DNA from: an uncultured Bacteroidales bacterium
GTDB taxonomy: Bacteria; Bacteroidota; Bacteroidia; Bacteroidales; Muribaculaceae
NCBI GenBank assembly: GCA_900552315.1
Contig: URZM01000016.1
Span: 1 to 21,441 of the forward strand
DNA length: 21,441 bases
Direction: 5' to 3'
Part shown: positions 6,722-15,478 of the stretch, piece after piece
Layout of the letters: each line of letters starts with the position of its first letter
Position numbering within the stretch: the stretch's first letter is position 1
Translations under genes and position numbers: made by a program
The notes under the pieces: generated by a model
The model's input: only the letters and a program-made list of their open reading frames with translations
Database searches by the model: none
What the model was told of the DNA's origin: nothing

Positions 6722-7423
6722 ATGGCACGCATCCCGTTCAAACACCTCTGCATGGTCGTCGCGGCACTGGCAGCCGCCATGTTTCCTGCCAAGGCGCAAA
6801 GCAGCCACTATGAGGGGAACATCTTCATAGGCGCGAAGGGTGGTCTCACAGTCTCGCGCACATTCTTTAATCCGTCTGTTCCCCAGGGCATGAAGCTTGG
6901 AGGCATGGCAGGTGTCATGTTCCGGTACATAGAGGAGAATCATTTCGGACTCATAGCCGAATTGAATTTCGAGCAGAGAGGCTGGAAGGAGAGCTTCGAG
7001 GAAACGGATTTCAGGTACAGCCGCACTCTCAACTATCTGCAGATTCCGGTCTTGGCGCATATCTATTTCGGCTCGCCGCGTGCGCATTTCTTCATTAATG
7101 CCGGTCCGGAGATAGGCTTCATGATGGGGGAGAGCACATCTTCCAATTTCGATCCGGAGCAGATACAGACCATTCCCGGTTTCCCCCTTCACGGACGCCA
7201 GGTGGACGAGCTGACACTCTCGGCCGAGCCGAAGGTCGATTTCGGCATTTCGGGGGGACTCGGTGTGGAGTTGTTCACAAACGGCAAAGGGTCCTTGGTG
7301 ATAGAGGGACGCTTCTATTACGGACTTGGCAACACGGTGAAATGTGGCCGTACGCAGACCTTTTCCTCGGCTAACGCCATGTCGATCATGGCCAGCGTAG
7401 GTTATTGGTTCCAGCTTAGATAG
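6722..7423 (+). CDS. small outer-membrane beta-barrel protein (PorT/OMP_b-brl_2-like)
   Basis: This 233-residue protein has a signal peptide ending AKAQ (about residue 26). It then shows amphipathic beta-strand pairs typical of eight-stranded barrels: IFIGAKGGLTVSR, FGLIAELNFEQRGW, LNYLQIPVLAHIYFG, AHFFINAGPEIGFMMG, and a last strand SIMASVGYWFQLR ending in an aromatic-rich C-terminus. The segment from the EQRGW region through LQIPVLAHI is characteristic of PorT-like barrels. Some relatives serve type IX secretion, but many are of unknown function and nothing here links it to secretion. It starts 7 nt after the LysM gene and is the last gene before a strong terminator. Confidence 0.82.
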   Translation: MARIPFKHLCMVVAALAAAMFPAKAQSSHYEGNIFIGAKGGLTVSRTFFNPSVPQGMKLGGMAGVMFRYIEENHFGLIAELNFEQRGWKESFEETDFRYSRTLNYLQIPVLAHIYFGSPRAHFFINAGPEIGFMMGESTSSNFDPEQIQTIPGFPLHGRQVDELTLSAEPKVDFGISGGLGVELFTNGKGSLVIEGRFYYGLGNTVKCGRTQTFSSANAMSIMASVGYWFQLR

Positions 7424-7467
7424 GGACTGGGCGGAGGCCTGGTTCCCGAAGGGTAAGGCATTGTTCT

Positions 7468-7523
7468 AAAAGGCGGATTTTTTCGTTGACTAATACGGAA
7501 AAAGCCGCCTTTAACCTTTTTTT
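7468..7523 (+). terminator. intrinsic terminator of the purM/envelope gene run
   Basis: AAAGGCGG (7469-7476) pairs perfectly with CCGCCTTT (7505-7512). A looser inner pairing of T-rich and A-rich segments follows, and a run of seven T (7517-7523) comes just downstream. It lies 45 nt after the barrel gene and separates it from the efflux operon. Confidence 0.8.
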
Positions 7524-7539
7524 GCCCTTTGGCTATAAT

Positions 7540-7553
7540 ATGTTATAGAACAT
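7540..7553. promoter_or_regulatory. candidate operator palindrome in the efflux promoter
   Basis: ATGTT-ATAG-AACAT is a perfect 5-bp inverted repeat with a 4-bp centre. It sits immediately upstream of the -7 box at 7560-7567, where a bound repressor would block polymerase. TetR- and MarR-type regulators of RND operons use such sites, but no regulator gene is adjacent, so any regulator would act in trans. Confidence 0.3.
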
Positions 7554-7559
7554 TTTTTG

Positions 7560-7567
7560 TAACTTTG
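7560..7567 (+). promoter_or_regulatory. -7 box of the efflux operon promoter
   Basis: TAACTTTG matches TAnnTTTG exactly. A TTTG at 7528-7531 is too far away to be its -33 element (28 nt), so the upstream half is weak or replaced by an activator site. Transcription starting near 7574 would give a leader of about 130 nt with two small hairpins (TTCC/GGAA at 7614-7627 and TCCCC-TTGT-GGGGA at 7638-7651). Confidence 0.5.
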
Positions 7568-7706
7568 CGGAGAATTTTCCCTTACTATAAAGAAACGCGT
7601 ATTCCAATCTGAGTTCCTGTTCGGGAAAGCGTTTGGATCCCCTTGTGGGGAGAAAAGGCGCAATCGTAAGTTACACAGCAAATTAAAAACAGCTACAATA
7701 GAAATT

Positions 7707-8909
7707 ATGAAAACATCCGTATTACTCAAGTATGCCGCAGCGCTTTGCATAGGCACGGTCAGCGTGTGCTCATGCGGCAAGAAGCAGGATGACAAGGCTG
7801 CCGCGCAGCAGCAACAGCAAGTGCCTGAACTGGCGGTGATTACCGCTATGCCAGACACCTTGACCCTGTTCACATCGTATCCGGCCACACTCCATGGTTC
7901 CAACGACGTTGAAATCCGTCCTCAGATTTCCGGGTTCCTTACCCATGTGCATGTGAGCGAAGGTCAGCGTGTTGTTGCCGGCCAGGTCTTGTTCACCATA
8001 GACCAGGTGTCGCTTCAGGCGGCCGTCGACGCCGCCCAGAGCCAGATACTGCAGGCAGAGGCCGCCGTGAAGGTGGCGGAAGCCAACGTCAATACGGCGC
8101 AGACCAATGTCAACAACAACAAGCTGCTTGTAGACCAGAACATCATAAGCAAGTCTGCGTATCAGACCACGGTCGACGGGCTCAACGCAGCCAAGGCGCA
8201 GCTTAACCAGGCTCGCGCAACTGTAGCCGCCGCCCGCGCCAACCTGACCTCTGCCCAGAAGAACCTGTCGTACTCGGTGGTTCGTGCGCCTGAGAGCGGC
8301 ATTATAGGCACCATAGATTTCAAGGAGGGCGCCTTGGTGTCGCCATCCACATTGCTGACAGTGCTTTCTGGTTCAAACGACATAGAGGCATATTTCTCGT
8401 TCACCGAGCAGGAGCTTCTCGCCTTCACCGGCGCTTCGGGCAGCGTGTCGAATGCTTTGGCCAAGATGCCAGCCGTGTCGCTGGAGCTTGCCAACGGAGA
8501 GGTATATCCGCTGCAAGGCCGCATCATCTCTGTGAGCGGAGTGCTGAATTCCGCCACCGGAAGCGCTACGGCCAAGGCTTCGTTTCCCAATCCCGACGGG
8601 CTGCTCCATAGCGGCAACTCGGCGCAGGTGCTGATTCCGCAGCATTACACGGATGTAATAACTATCCCGCAGAGCGCCACTTTCGAGATACAGGGCCTCA
8701 AGTACGCCTTTGTGGTCGACGAGGCCGGCAAGCTGGTCCAGACCCCCATCCAGGTGTCGGACCAGAGCGATGGCAAGACCTATATCGTGACAAGCGGAAT
8801 CGAGAATGGCCAGACTGTACTGGTGGAAGGTGTGGGCATGACCGCAAAGGATGGCATGACCATCAAGCCGAAGGCCGGAGCAGCCGCTCAGGCTCCCGCA
8901 GGCCGGTGA
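7707..8909 (+). CDS. RND efflux periplasmic adaptor (HlyD/AcrA family lipoprotein)
   Basis: This 400-residue predicted lipoprotein has lipid Cys23 (VCSC), then a Gln-rich spacer (AAAQQQQQ). The adaptor domains follow in order: first half of the biotinyl-lipoyl-like domain (about 65-105, EIRPQISGFLTHVHVSEGQRVVAGQVLFTID), an alpha-helical hairpin rich in Ala, Gln and Asn (about 107-190), second lipoyl half (SYSVVRAPESGIIGTIDFKEGALV), beta-barrel (about 220-310) and membrane-proximal domain (about 315-390). It links the inner-membrane pump to the outer-membrane factor. It is first in a three-gene operon, 33 nt before the pump gene, and has a long leader with two small hairpins (7614-7651). Confidence 0.93.
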   Translation: MKTSVLLKYAAALCIGTVSVCSCGKKQDDKAAAQQQQQVPELAVITAMPDTLTLFTSYPATLHGSNDVEIRPQISGFLTHVHVSEGQRVVAGQVLFTIDQVSLQAAVDAAQSQILQAEAAVKVAEANVNTAQTNVNNNKLLVDQNIISKSAYQTTVDGLNAAKAQLNQARATVAAARANLTSAQKNLSYSVVRAPESGIIGTIDFKEGALVSPSTLLTVLSGSNDIEAYFSFTEQELLAFTGASGSVSNALAKMPAVSLELANGEVYPLQGRIISVSGVLNSATGSATAKASFPNPDGLLHSGNSAQVLIPQHYTDVITIPQSATFEIQGLKYAFVVDEAGKLVQTPIQVSDQSDGKTYIVTSGIENGQTVLVEGVGMTAKDGMTIKPKAGAAAQAPAGR

Positions 8910-8942
8910 TTTTTTTGAATCGGATTCAAGTAACTACAGAAT

Positions 8943-11900
8943 ATGAAACTGGATAACTTTATCAATCGTCCGGTGCTCTCGACCGTGATTTCGGTGTTTA
9001 TCGTGATTCTCGGTCTTCTGGGTCTGATCGGCCTGCCTATAGAGCAGTATCCGGATATCGCGCCCCCGACCATACGCGTGAGCACCACTTACACGGGAGC
9101 TGACGCCCAAACCGTGCTCAATTCCGTAATCGCACCTATAGAGGAGCAGATAAACGGTGCCGAGAACATGGACTATATGACCTCGCAGGCCACCAACAAC
9201 GGCGCGGCCGAGATTACCGTATATTTCAAGCAAGGCATGGACCCGGACATGGCTGCCGTGGATGTGCAGAACCGCGTGGCCAAGGCCGCCAGCTTCCTGC
9301 CCTCGGAGGTGAACCAGGTAGGCGTAATCACCCAGAAGCGCCAGACCTCCATGCTTATGGTGATTTCGCTCGTGGACGAGACCGACACGTATGACGCAGA
9401 GTTCCTGGACAACTATATGGCTATCAACATCATCCCGCAGATCAAGCGTGTGAGCGGCGTTGGCGACGCCATGTCCTTCGGCGCTGATTACTCTATGCGC
9501 ATATGGCTTAAGCCGGAGGTGATGGCCCAGTACAATCTGATGCCGGGCGATGTCACGGCGGCCTTGGCCGAGCAGAACCTCGAGGCGGCCCCGGGCCAGT
9601 TCGGCGAGCAGGGCGACCAGAGTTTCCAATATGTGATGAAATACAAGGGACGCCTTGAGGATGTCAAGGAGTTCGAGGACATCATAATCCGCGCCACTCC
9701 CGACGGCCAGATACTCCGACTCGGGGATGTGGCCAAGGTGGAGCTGGGCCGACTCACATACGGTTTCGCCAACAAGTCCAACGGACACCTTGGCTCGGCA
9801 GCCATTGTCTACCAGAGCGCAGGCTCGAACGCGACTGCCGTAATCGAGGACGTGGAGAAGCTGCTCAAGGAGTCGGAGAAGGACCTGCCCAAGGGTCTGA
9901 AGCTCGATACGGTGATGAGTGTCAACGACTTCCTCTTCGCCTCTATACATGAGGTGGTGAAGACCCTTATCGAGGCATTCGTCCTCGTGTTCCTCGTGGT
10001 GTTCATCTTCCTTGGGGATTTCCGCTCCACCCTTATACCTATGATTGCCATCCCTGTGGCATTGATAGGTACATTCGGCCTCCTGTATCTGTTCGGATTC
10101 TCCCTTAACCTTCTGACCCTCTCCGCGCTGGTGCTCGCCATAGCCATTGTGGTGGACGACGCGATAGTGGTGGTGGAGGCGGTGCACGCCAAGCTTGACC
10201 AAGGCTACAATAGCGCGCGCAAAGCCTCTATCGACGCCATGGGCGAGATAGCCTCCGCCCTTATCTCCATCACGTTGGTCATGATGCTCGTGTTTATCCC
10301 GGTGTCGTTCCTTGGAGGCACCTCGGGCGTGTTCTATCGTCAGTTCGGCCTGACTATGGCCATGGCCATCGGCCTTTCGGCCATCAACGCCTTGACCCTG
10401 ACCCCGGCCCTGTGCGCCATAATGCTGAAGCCTCATAACTCCGAAAGCACGCTCAAAGAGCGTATGGGCGAGGCTTACGGCGAGGCGTTCCAGACGGTGA
10501 AGGAACAGTACAAGAAACCTTTCCTGAACCCCTTCTTCACCTTGATCCTGACGGCGGCCGGCGTTGCGGTCAGCGTGTATTTCATGGTGCTCGGCGCGTT
10601 CAGTACCGAGAACATCACCATGCTTGTGGTGGCGTCGGTCATCGCCATAGCCACTGTGACGCTTATGTTCACCAAGAGTTTCCGCACAGGGTTCGAACGA
10701 GCTTTCAGCGGTCTGCTCAAGGTATATGGCAAGGCTACGGATTTCTTCGTCAGGTTTTGGTGGGTGGCCTTTATAGTCACCGCAGCGGGCATAGGCGCCC
10801 TTGTATGGCTCATGAACCGCACGCCGACGGGTTTTGTGCCCGACGAAGATACGGGTACCATAATGGGCGTGGTCACGATGCCTCCTGCCACCAGCCAAGA
10901 GCGTACCCAGGCCGTAATGGATCAGGTGGACGCTTTCTGCGGCCAGATTCCCGCCATCCAGACACGACAGGCCATCACAGGCTTCAGCTTCGTGGGCGGT
11001 CAGGGCAACACTTACGGCTCTTTCATCATCAAGCTCAAGCACTGGGATGACCGAGACCCGAAGACCGAGAATGCCGACGCCGTACTCGGACAGCTGATGG
11101 GCATGTGTTCCAGCATCAAGGACGCTCAGATATTCTTCTTCAAGCCTCCCATGGTGTCCGGCTACTCCGTGACCAACGGCTTCGAGCTCAAGCTACAGGA
11201 CCGTACAGGAGGAGACATAGGCAAGTTCTTCCAAGTGTACCAGCAGTTCATAGCGGCGCTAAACGCACGTCCTGAGATACAGATGGCCTATTCTACGTTC
11301 AACCCCACCTTCCCGCAATATATGGTGGAAATCGACGTGGCCAAGGTGAAGCAGGCCGGCTTGACACAGAATGCCGTGCTCCAGACGTTGCAAGGATATT
11401 ATGGCGGCATGTATATCTCGAATTTCAACAAGTTCGGCAAGCTCTACCGAGTGATGATGCAGGCTCCGCCTGAGGCACGCGTAAGCCCCGAGACCCTGAA
11501 GCAGATCAAGATACGCAACGGCGACTCGATGGCTCCGCTTGACAATTTCGTGACCCTGAAGCGTGTCTATGGTCCTGATATGCTTACGCGATTCAACATG
11601 TACACCACCATCTCCGTCACCGGAAATCCTGCCGACGGCGTGTCGTCCGGCGACGCCATCAAGGCCATAGAGGAGGTGGCACAGCAGACCTTGCCGCAGG
11701 GCTACAGTTTCGAGTACGCAGGCATGACGCGTGAGCAGGCCAGCACAGGCGGCAGCAGCTCCACGGCTTACATCTTCGCGCTCGTGCTACTGTTCGTCTA
11801 CCTTATCCTGTCGGCACAGTACGAGAGCTATATATTGCCTTGGGCGGTTATCCTCTCCGTGCCGTTCGGCCTCATGGGCACCTTCATCTTCGCCCAGTGG

Positions 11901-12347
11901 ATGGATATAGCCAACAACATCTATTTGCAGATTGCGTTGATCATGCTTATAGGTCTGTTGGCTAAGAACGCCATCCTTATCGTGGAGTTCGCCCTTGAGC
12001 GCAGACAGACCGGTATGGGAATCGCCAAGGCTGCCATCCAGGGCGCATTGGCTCGTCTGCGTCCTATCCTCATGACTTCTTTGGCCATGATTATCGGTCT
12101 GCTTCCCCTGATGTTCGCCACCGGTGCGGGCGCCAACGGCAACCGCGCCCTCGGCAGCGGCGCGGTAGGCGGCATGCTCATAGGTATGGTGCTCCAGGTG
12201 CTCATAGTCCCGGCCCTCTTCGTGGTCTTCATGCGTCTGCAGGAGAAGATCAAGCCTCCCAAGTGGAAGGACAAGAACACGGAAGGCATCACCGCCGAGC
12301 TTGAGCAGTACAGCCTGAATCCCGATGACAACAATAGTAATAAATGA
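8943..12347 (+). CDS. RND multidrug efflux pump (HAE1/AcrB family), enlarged TM6-TM7 loop
   Basis: This 1134-residue inner-membrane proton antiporter matches the AcrB/MexB class. It begins with the typical FINRPVLSTVISVFI TM1 and has the proton-relay pair Asp405-Asp406 in TM4 (AIVVDDAIVVVEA) and Lys1008 in TM10 (GLLAKNAILIVEF). It also has the FVPDEDTG motif (631-638) after TM7 and two large periplasmic domains. It is longer than the usual 1040-1050 residues. Most of the excess lies between LKP (495-497) and PDED (633-636), where two additional hydrophobic stretches appear (about 531-552 and 558-577). The gene overlaps the outer-membrane factor by 4 bp (ATGA), implying translational coupling. 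Substrates cannot be predicted from the sequence. Confidence 0.95.
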   Translation: MKLDNFINRPVLSTVISVFIVILGLLGLIGLPIEQYPDIAPPTIRVSTTYTGADAQTVLNSVIAPIEEQINGAENMDYMTSQATNNGAAEITVYFKQGMDPDMAAVDVQNRVAKAASFLPSEVNQVGVITQKRQTSMLMVISLVDETDTYDAEFLDNYMAINIIPQIKRVSGVGDAMSFGADYSMRIWLKPEVMAQYNLMPGDVTAALAEQNLEAAPGQFGEQGDQSFQYVMKYKGRLEDVKEFEDIIIRATPDGQILRLGDVAKVELGRLTYGFANKSNGHLGSAAIVYQSAGSNATAVIEDVEKLLKESEKDLPKGLKLDTVMSVNDFLFASIHEVVKTLIEAFVLVFLVVFIFLGDFRSTLIPMIAIPVALIGTFGLLYLFGFSLNLLTLSALVLAIAIVVDDAIVVVEAVHAKLDQGYNSARKASIDAMGEIASALISITLVMMLVFIPVSFLGGTSGVFYRQFGLTMAMAIGLSAINALTLTPALCAIMLKPHNSESTLKERMGEAYGEAFQTVKEQYKKPFLNPFFTLILTAAGVAVSVYFMVLGAFSTENITMLVVASVIAIATVTLMFTKSFRTGFERAFSGLLKVYGKATDFFVRFWWVAFIVTAAGIGALVWLMNRTPTGFVPDEDTGTIMGVVTMPPATSQERTQAVMDQVDAFCGQIPAIQTRQAITGFSFVGGQGNTYGSFIIKLKHWDDRDPKTENADAVLGQLMGMCSSIKDAQIFFFKPPMVSGYSVTNGFELKLQDRTGGDIGKFFQVYQQFIAALNARPEIQMAYSTFNPTFPQYMVEIDVAKVKQAGLTQNAVLQTLQGYYGGMYISNFNKFGKLYRVMMQAPPEARVSPETLKQIKIRNGDSMAPLDNFVTLKRVYGPDMLTRFNMYTTISVTGNPADGVSSGDAIKAIEEVAQQTLPQGYSFEYAGMTREQASTGGSSSTAYIFALVLLFVYLILSAQYESYILPWAVILSVPFGLMGTFIFAQWMDIANNIYLQIALIMLIGLLAKNAILIVEFALERRQTGMGIAKAAIQGALARLRPILMTSLAMIIGLLPLMFATGAGANGNRALGSGAVGGMLIGMVLQVLIVPALFVVFMRLQEKIKPPKWKDKNTEGITAELEQYSLNPDDNNSNK

Positions 12348-13741
12348 ATAATCCCTTCCTGACAATGAAATATACAGGACGAATCCTTATGACGGCGATG
12401 CTGGCAGCTGCTTTGAGCAGCTGTCATATCTACGACAAATATGAGTTGCCGAGCGCCGAGAGCGAGATCATAGGGCGTTATGGCGAGGCGTTGGAGACAC
12501 CGACTGATTCCACGTCGCTGGGCAACCTTAGCTGGGAGCAGACCTTCACTGACCCGCAGCTCCAGACCTTGATACGCATGGCTCTGGAGAACAATAAAGA
12601 TCTGGAGAACGCCCGTCTGAACGTGGAGATAGCCCAGGCGCAGCTCAAAGGCGCGAAGCTGAGTTATTTCCCGTCACTGGCCTTTACACCCAACGGCGGC
12701 ACTGCCTCCTATGGCGGCTCGCACATGAATTGGAGCTATACCCTGCCGTTGGCCGCAAGCTGGGAGATTGACGTGTTCGGCAAAATACTGAACCGCAAGC
12801 GTGGCGCGGAGATGAGCCTGCAAATGTCCAAGGACTATGAGCAGGCCACACGTTCCCAGATTGTCGGAGCAGTGGCAAATACGTATTATGCGATAGCCGC
12901 ATTGCAGATGCAGCTCCAGGTGAGCCGCGAAACGGCGAAGCTTTGGGAGCAGCAGGTCAAGAACATGGAGCTTATGAAAGAGGCCGGAAGGGTGAACGAG
13001 GCTGCCGTGGTGCAGAACCGTGCCAACTATTACAGCATCATGGCCTCGATTCCGGAACTGGAGACTACCCTTGCGCAGACAAACAATACAATGTCGCTGC
13101 TTCTGAACACGTTCCCACAGACCTGGAACGTGACCTCGGACATGAGTTTCGATGCGCCTGCCCAGCTCAACGAGGGCGTGCCTATGTCTTATCTGGCTGC
13201 CCGTCCGGATGTGCGTGCTGCGGAGAGTTCGTTTGCCGTGGCCTATTATGCCACAAACTCGGCACGTGCCAATTTCTATCCCTCGCTTGTTATTTCAGCC
13301 CAGGGTGGATTCACCAATCTGTTAGGCAGCCTGATCACGAATCCCGGCAAATGGTTCATCCAGCTTGCCGGCTCTCTGACAGCTCCCATCTTCTCCCGAG
13401 GCCAGAACATAGCCACCCTCGAGGCCGCCAAGGCCCAACAGCAGCAGGCACTCAACAATTTCGAGTACACGGTGCTGAACGCCGCCGCCGAGGTGAGCGA
13501 CGCCATGGTCAGCTATACCAACAACAAGCAGAAGCAAGAGATGCTGTCGAAGCAGATAGCCGAGCTTGAGAAGTCTGTCGACATCACCAATCAGTTGCTC
13601 ATGTACGGTTCCGCCACCTATCTTGAGGTGCTGACCGCGCAGCAGAGCCTGTTGTCGGCACAACTGAGCGAAATCAACGCATGGCGCAGCCGTGTAGCCG
13701 CCCTCGTGAGCCTGTACCAGGCTCTTGGCGGTGGACGTTGA
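12344..13741 (+). CDS. outer-membrane efflux factor (TolC/OprM-like, NodT family lipoprotein)
   Basis: This protein of 465 residues has lipid Cys27 in LSSC, then two tandem outer-membrane efflux domains (about 70-250 and 275-460). It shows the expected helical heptad segments (for example QTLIRMALENNKDLENARLN and IAELEKSVDITNQLLMYGSA) and the AARPDVRAAES motif near 290. It forms the trimeric outer-membrane channel for the pump. The ATG at 12344 overlaps the pump stop; an internal ATG at 12365 (MKYTGRILM) gives a more typical short lipoprotein signal and may be the true start. It is the last gene of the operon, followed after 19 nt by a perfect terminator. Confidence 0.93.
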   Translation: MNNPFLTMKYTGRILMTAMLAAALSSCHIYDKYELPSAESEIIGRYGEALETPTDSTSLGNLSWEQTFTDPQLQTLIRMALENNKDLENARLNVEIAQAQLKGAKLSYFPSLAFTPNGGTASYGGSHMNWSYTLPLAASWEIDVFGKILNRKRGAEMSLQMSKDYEQATRSQIVGAVANTYYAIAALQMQLQVSRETAKLWEQQVKNMELMKEAGRVNEAAVVQNRANYYSIMASIPELETTLAQTNNTMSLLLNTFPQTWNVTSDMSFDAPAQLNEGVPMSYLAARPDVRAAESSFAVAYYATNSARANFYPSLVISAQGGFTNLLGSLITNPGKWFIQLAGSLTAPIFSRGQNIATLEAAKAQQQQALNNFEYTVLNAAAEVSDAMVSYTNNKQKQEMLSKQIAELEKSVDITNQLLMYGSATYLEVLTAQQSLLSAQLSEINAWRSRVAALVSLYQALGGGR

Positions 13742-13760
13742 TACGGTCTTATGAATAATG

Positions 13761-13803
13761 AAATCCGGGTGTTCTCGTTGCGAGAACACCCGGATTTTAT
13801 TTT
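13761..13803 (+). terminator. perfect intrinsic terminator between efflux operon and ahpF
   Basis: AAATCCGGGTGTTCTCG (13761-13777) is followed by TTG and its exact reverse complement (13781-13797), then TATTTT. The 17-bp stem, 3-nt loop and T-rich tail on the plus strand make a strong terminator for the efflux operon. It also lies 17-60 nt past the ahpF stop, so it may end that convergent transcript too, though the minus-strand tail is less T-rich. Confidence 0.88.
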
Positions 13804-13819
13804 GCATTACGATGTCTTA

Positions 13820-15388
13820 TTAAAGCTCGCGGCGTATCAGGTCATCGAAGGCGGTGAGTGACGCAGTGGCGCCTTCTCCTACAGCCACCACAATCTGCTT
13901 GTAGGGACTTGTGGCCACATCGCCTGCGGCGTACACCATAGGTACGGAAGTGCGGCAGTTGCGGTCGGTAATGATCTCGCCCTGCTTGTTGATTTCCAGT
14001 TTGTCTTTGAAGATTCCGCTGTTGGGAACGGAGCCTATCTGCACGAACACACCGTCGACACGGATGGTGTAGTCCTTTTCTGTCTCGCGGTCCTTTACGA
14101 TAAGGCTTGTCACCTTCTTCCCGTCGCCGAGAATCTCCACCACTTGGCGGCTCACATGCGCCTCCACGTTGGGCAGGGAGGCCATGCGGTCAATCAGCAC
14201 CTTGTCTGCCTTAAGTTCCGGCAGGAACTCAAGCACCGTGACATGCTTGCAAATTCCTGACAGGTCTATGGCTGCCTCGATGCCTGCATTGCCTCCTCCT
14301 ACCACGACAACATCCTTGTCTTTGAAATATGGACCGTCGCAGTGCGGACAGAAGGCCACGCCCCGCCCCGTGTATTCAGTCTCGCCCGGCACCCCCAGGT
14401 GGCGAGGGTTGGCGCCTGTGGCTATTATAAGCGCTTCGCCGGTGAACGTCTCGCCTGAGGAGGTGATGACCGCTTTGCGCGCGCTTTCCAGATTTACCGA
14501 CACCGCGCTCCTGTTCTCGAAGATTTCGGCGCCATAATATGCCGTGTTGCCTTTAAGCTCGGCTGCAAGCCTGTCGCCGGTGGTGGAGCGGGTGGTGATA
14601 AGGTTGTCTATGTCTCCGGTAAGGGATACACTCCCTCCGCCTTCTTTTGCTATAAGTCCTACTTTCAGGCCCTTGCGTCCGGCATATATGGCGGCAGCGG
14701 CCCCGGCGGGCCCTCCGCCCAGCACGAGTATGTCGAAATCACGTACAGGGGCGGTTTCCCCTTTGACTTCCGCGGCCTCATAGCCGAACATCGATTCAAG
14801 TTTCTCTATGAGGTCACCCAAGGAAATACGTCCCACTGAAAGCAGTTCGTCGTTGGCATACACCGTAGGGACGGCCTGTACGCCTTTCTTGGCAGCGTCA
14901 GCCGGATATGCGCCGCCGTCCACCACGCAGTGCGTGATGCCCGGATTGTTGAGCGCGATGACGTTTAGCGCCTGCACCACATCCGGACAATTGGTGCAGG
15001 ACAAGGATACGTAAGAGGTGATTGCCACGTGTCCCTTTATGGCCCTAATACGCCGTATGACGGTCTCATCGGGCAGATTCTTGCCTTTGCCGTCTGAGTT
15101 GAGGATCGCCAGCAGCAAGGAATTGAACTCATGTCCTCCCGGTATGCCCTTGAAGGTGATTCGTGTAGGCTCGCCTCCATGGAAAATTGAGAATGTAGCC
15201 TCGGCCTTGTCTGTCTCCACCACTGAGTAGCTCAGTAGAGGAGAGGTAGAGCATAGGTCACTGAAAAACTCCTTCATTTCCTGACCCTTGGAGTCGTCGG
15301 GCTTCGCGAAAACATGGAACTCGACGGGTGTCCCGAGCAATTTGAATATTTCGGAGAGTTGTGTGCGTATATCTTTGTCTAAAGTCAT
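13820..15388 (-). CDS. ahpF: alkyl hydroperoxide reductase subunit F (NADH:peroxiredoxin reductase)
   Basis: This 522-residue flavoprotein has nearly the same length as enterobacterial AhpF (521). The N-terminal tandem thioredoxin-fold domain carries Cys131-Cys134 (SCTNCPDV). The thioredoxin-reductase-like part has an FAD-binding GGGPAG (224-229), the redox centre Cys347-Cys350 (FCPHCDGP) and an NADH-binding GGGNAG (364-369). The C-terminal motif [13 protein letters not shown] is intact. Electrons pass from NADH through FAD and both disulfides to AhpC, which reduces hydrogen peroxide and organic hydroperoxides in the cytoplasm. It is the second gene of ahpC-ahpF, 90 nt behind ahpC with a strong hairpin in the gap, so it may be made at lower level than AhpC. 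Confidence 0.97.
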   Translation of the reverse strand: MTLDKDIRTQLSEIFKLLGTPVEFHVFAKPDDSKGQEMKEFFSDLCSTSPLLSYSVVETDKAEATFSIFHGGEPTRITFKGIPGGHEFNSLLLAILNSDGKGKNLPDETVIRRIRAIKGHVAITSYVSLSCTNCPDVVQALNVIALNNPGITHCVVDGGAYPADAAKKGVQAVPTVYANDELLSVGRISLGDLIEKLESMFGYEAAEVKGETAPVRDFDILVLGGGPAGAAAAIYAGRKGLKVGLIAKEGGGSVSLTGDIDNLITTRSTTGDRLAAELKGNTAYYGAEIFENRSAVSVNLESARKAVITSSGETFTGEALIIATGANPRHLGVPGETEYTGRGVAFCPHCDGPYFKDKDVVVVGGGNAGIEAAIDLSGICKHVTVLEFLPELKADKVLIDRMASLPNVEAHVSRQVVEILGDGKKVTSLIVKDRETEKDYTIRVDGVFVQIGSVPNSGIFKDKLEINKQGEIITDRNCRTSVPMVYAAGDVATSPYKQIVVAVGEGATASLTAFDDLIRREL

Positions 15389-15417
15389 GGCATGTTAATT
15401 TATAGAGTTGAAACAAT

Positions 15418-15454
15418 GCGCGGCACCCGGACAGAGGGTGTCCAGAGGCCGCGC
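15418..15454 (-). terminator. G/C-rich hairpin between ahpC and ahpF (attenuator-like)
   Basis: GCGCGGC (15418-15424) pairs perfectly with GCCGCGC (15448-15454). Inside, either GGAC/GTCC (15429-15432 with 15440-15443) or CACCC/GGGTG (15424-15428 with 15436-15440) can also pair. On the ahpC-sense strand the stem is followed by ATTGTTT, not a proper U-run, so partial termination or RNA stabilisation of upstream ahpC is likely. Confidence 0.5.
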
Positions 15455-15478
15455 TTATCATTGGTGAGACATTTGTTC

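Noticed and set aside
8934..11042. 702-codon open frame antisense to the RND pump gene
   Set aside because: Very rich in His, Arg and Gly as expected for the complement of a G/C-biased coding frame; the pump on the other strand is unambiguous. Similar antisense frames over purM (1526-2221) and clpC (19035-19749) are rejected for the same reason.
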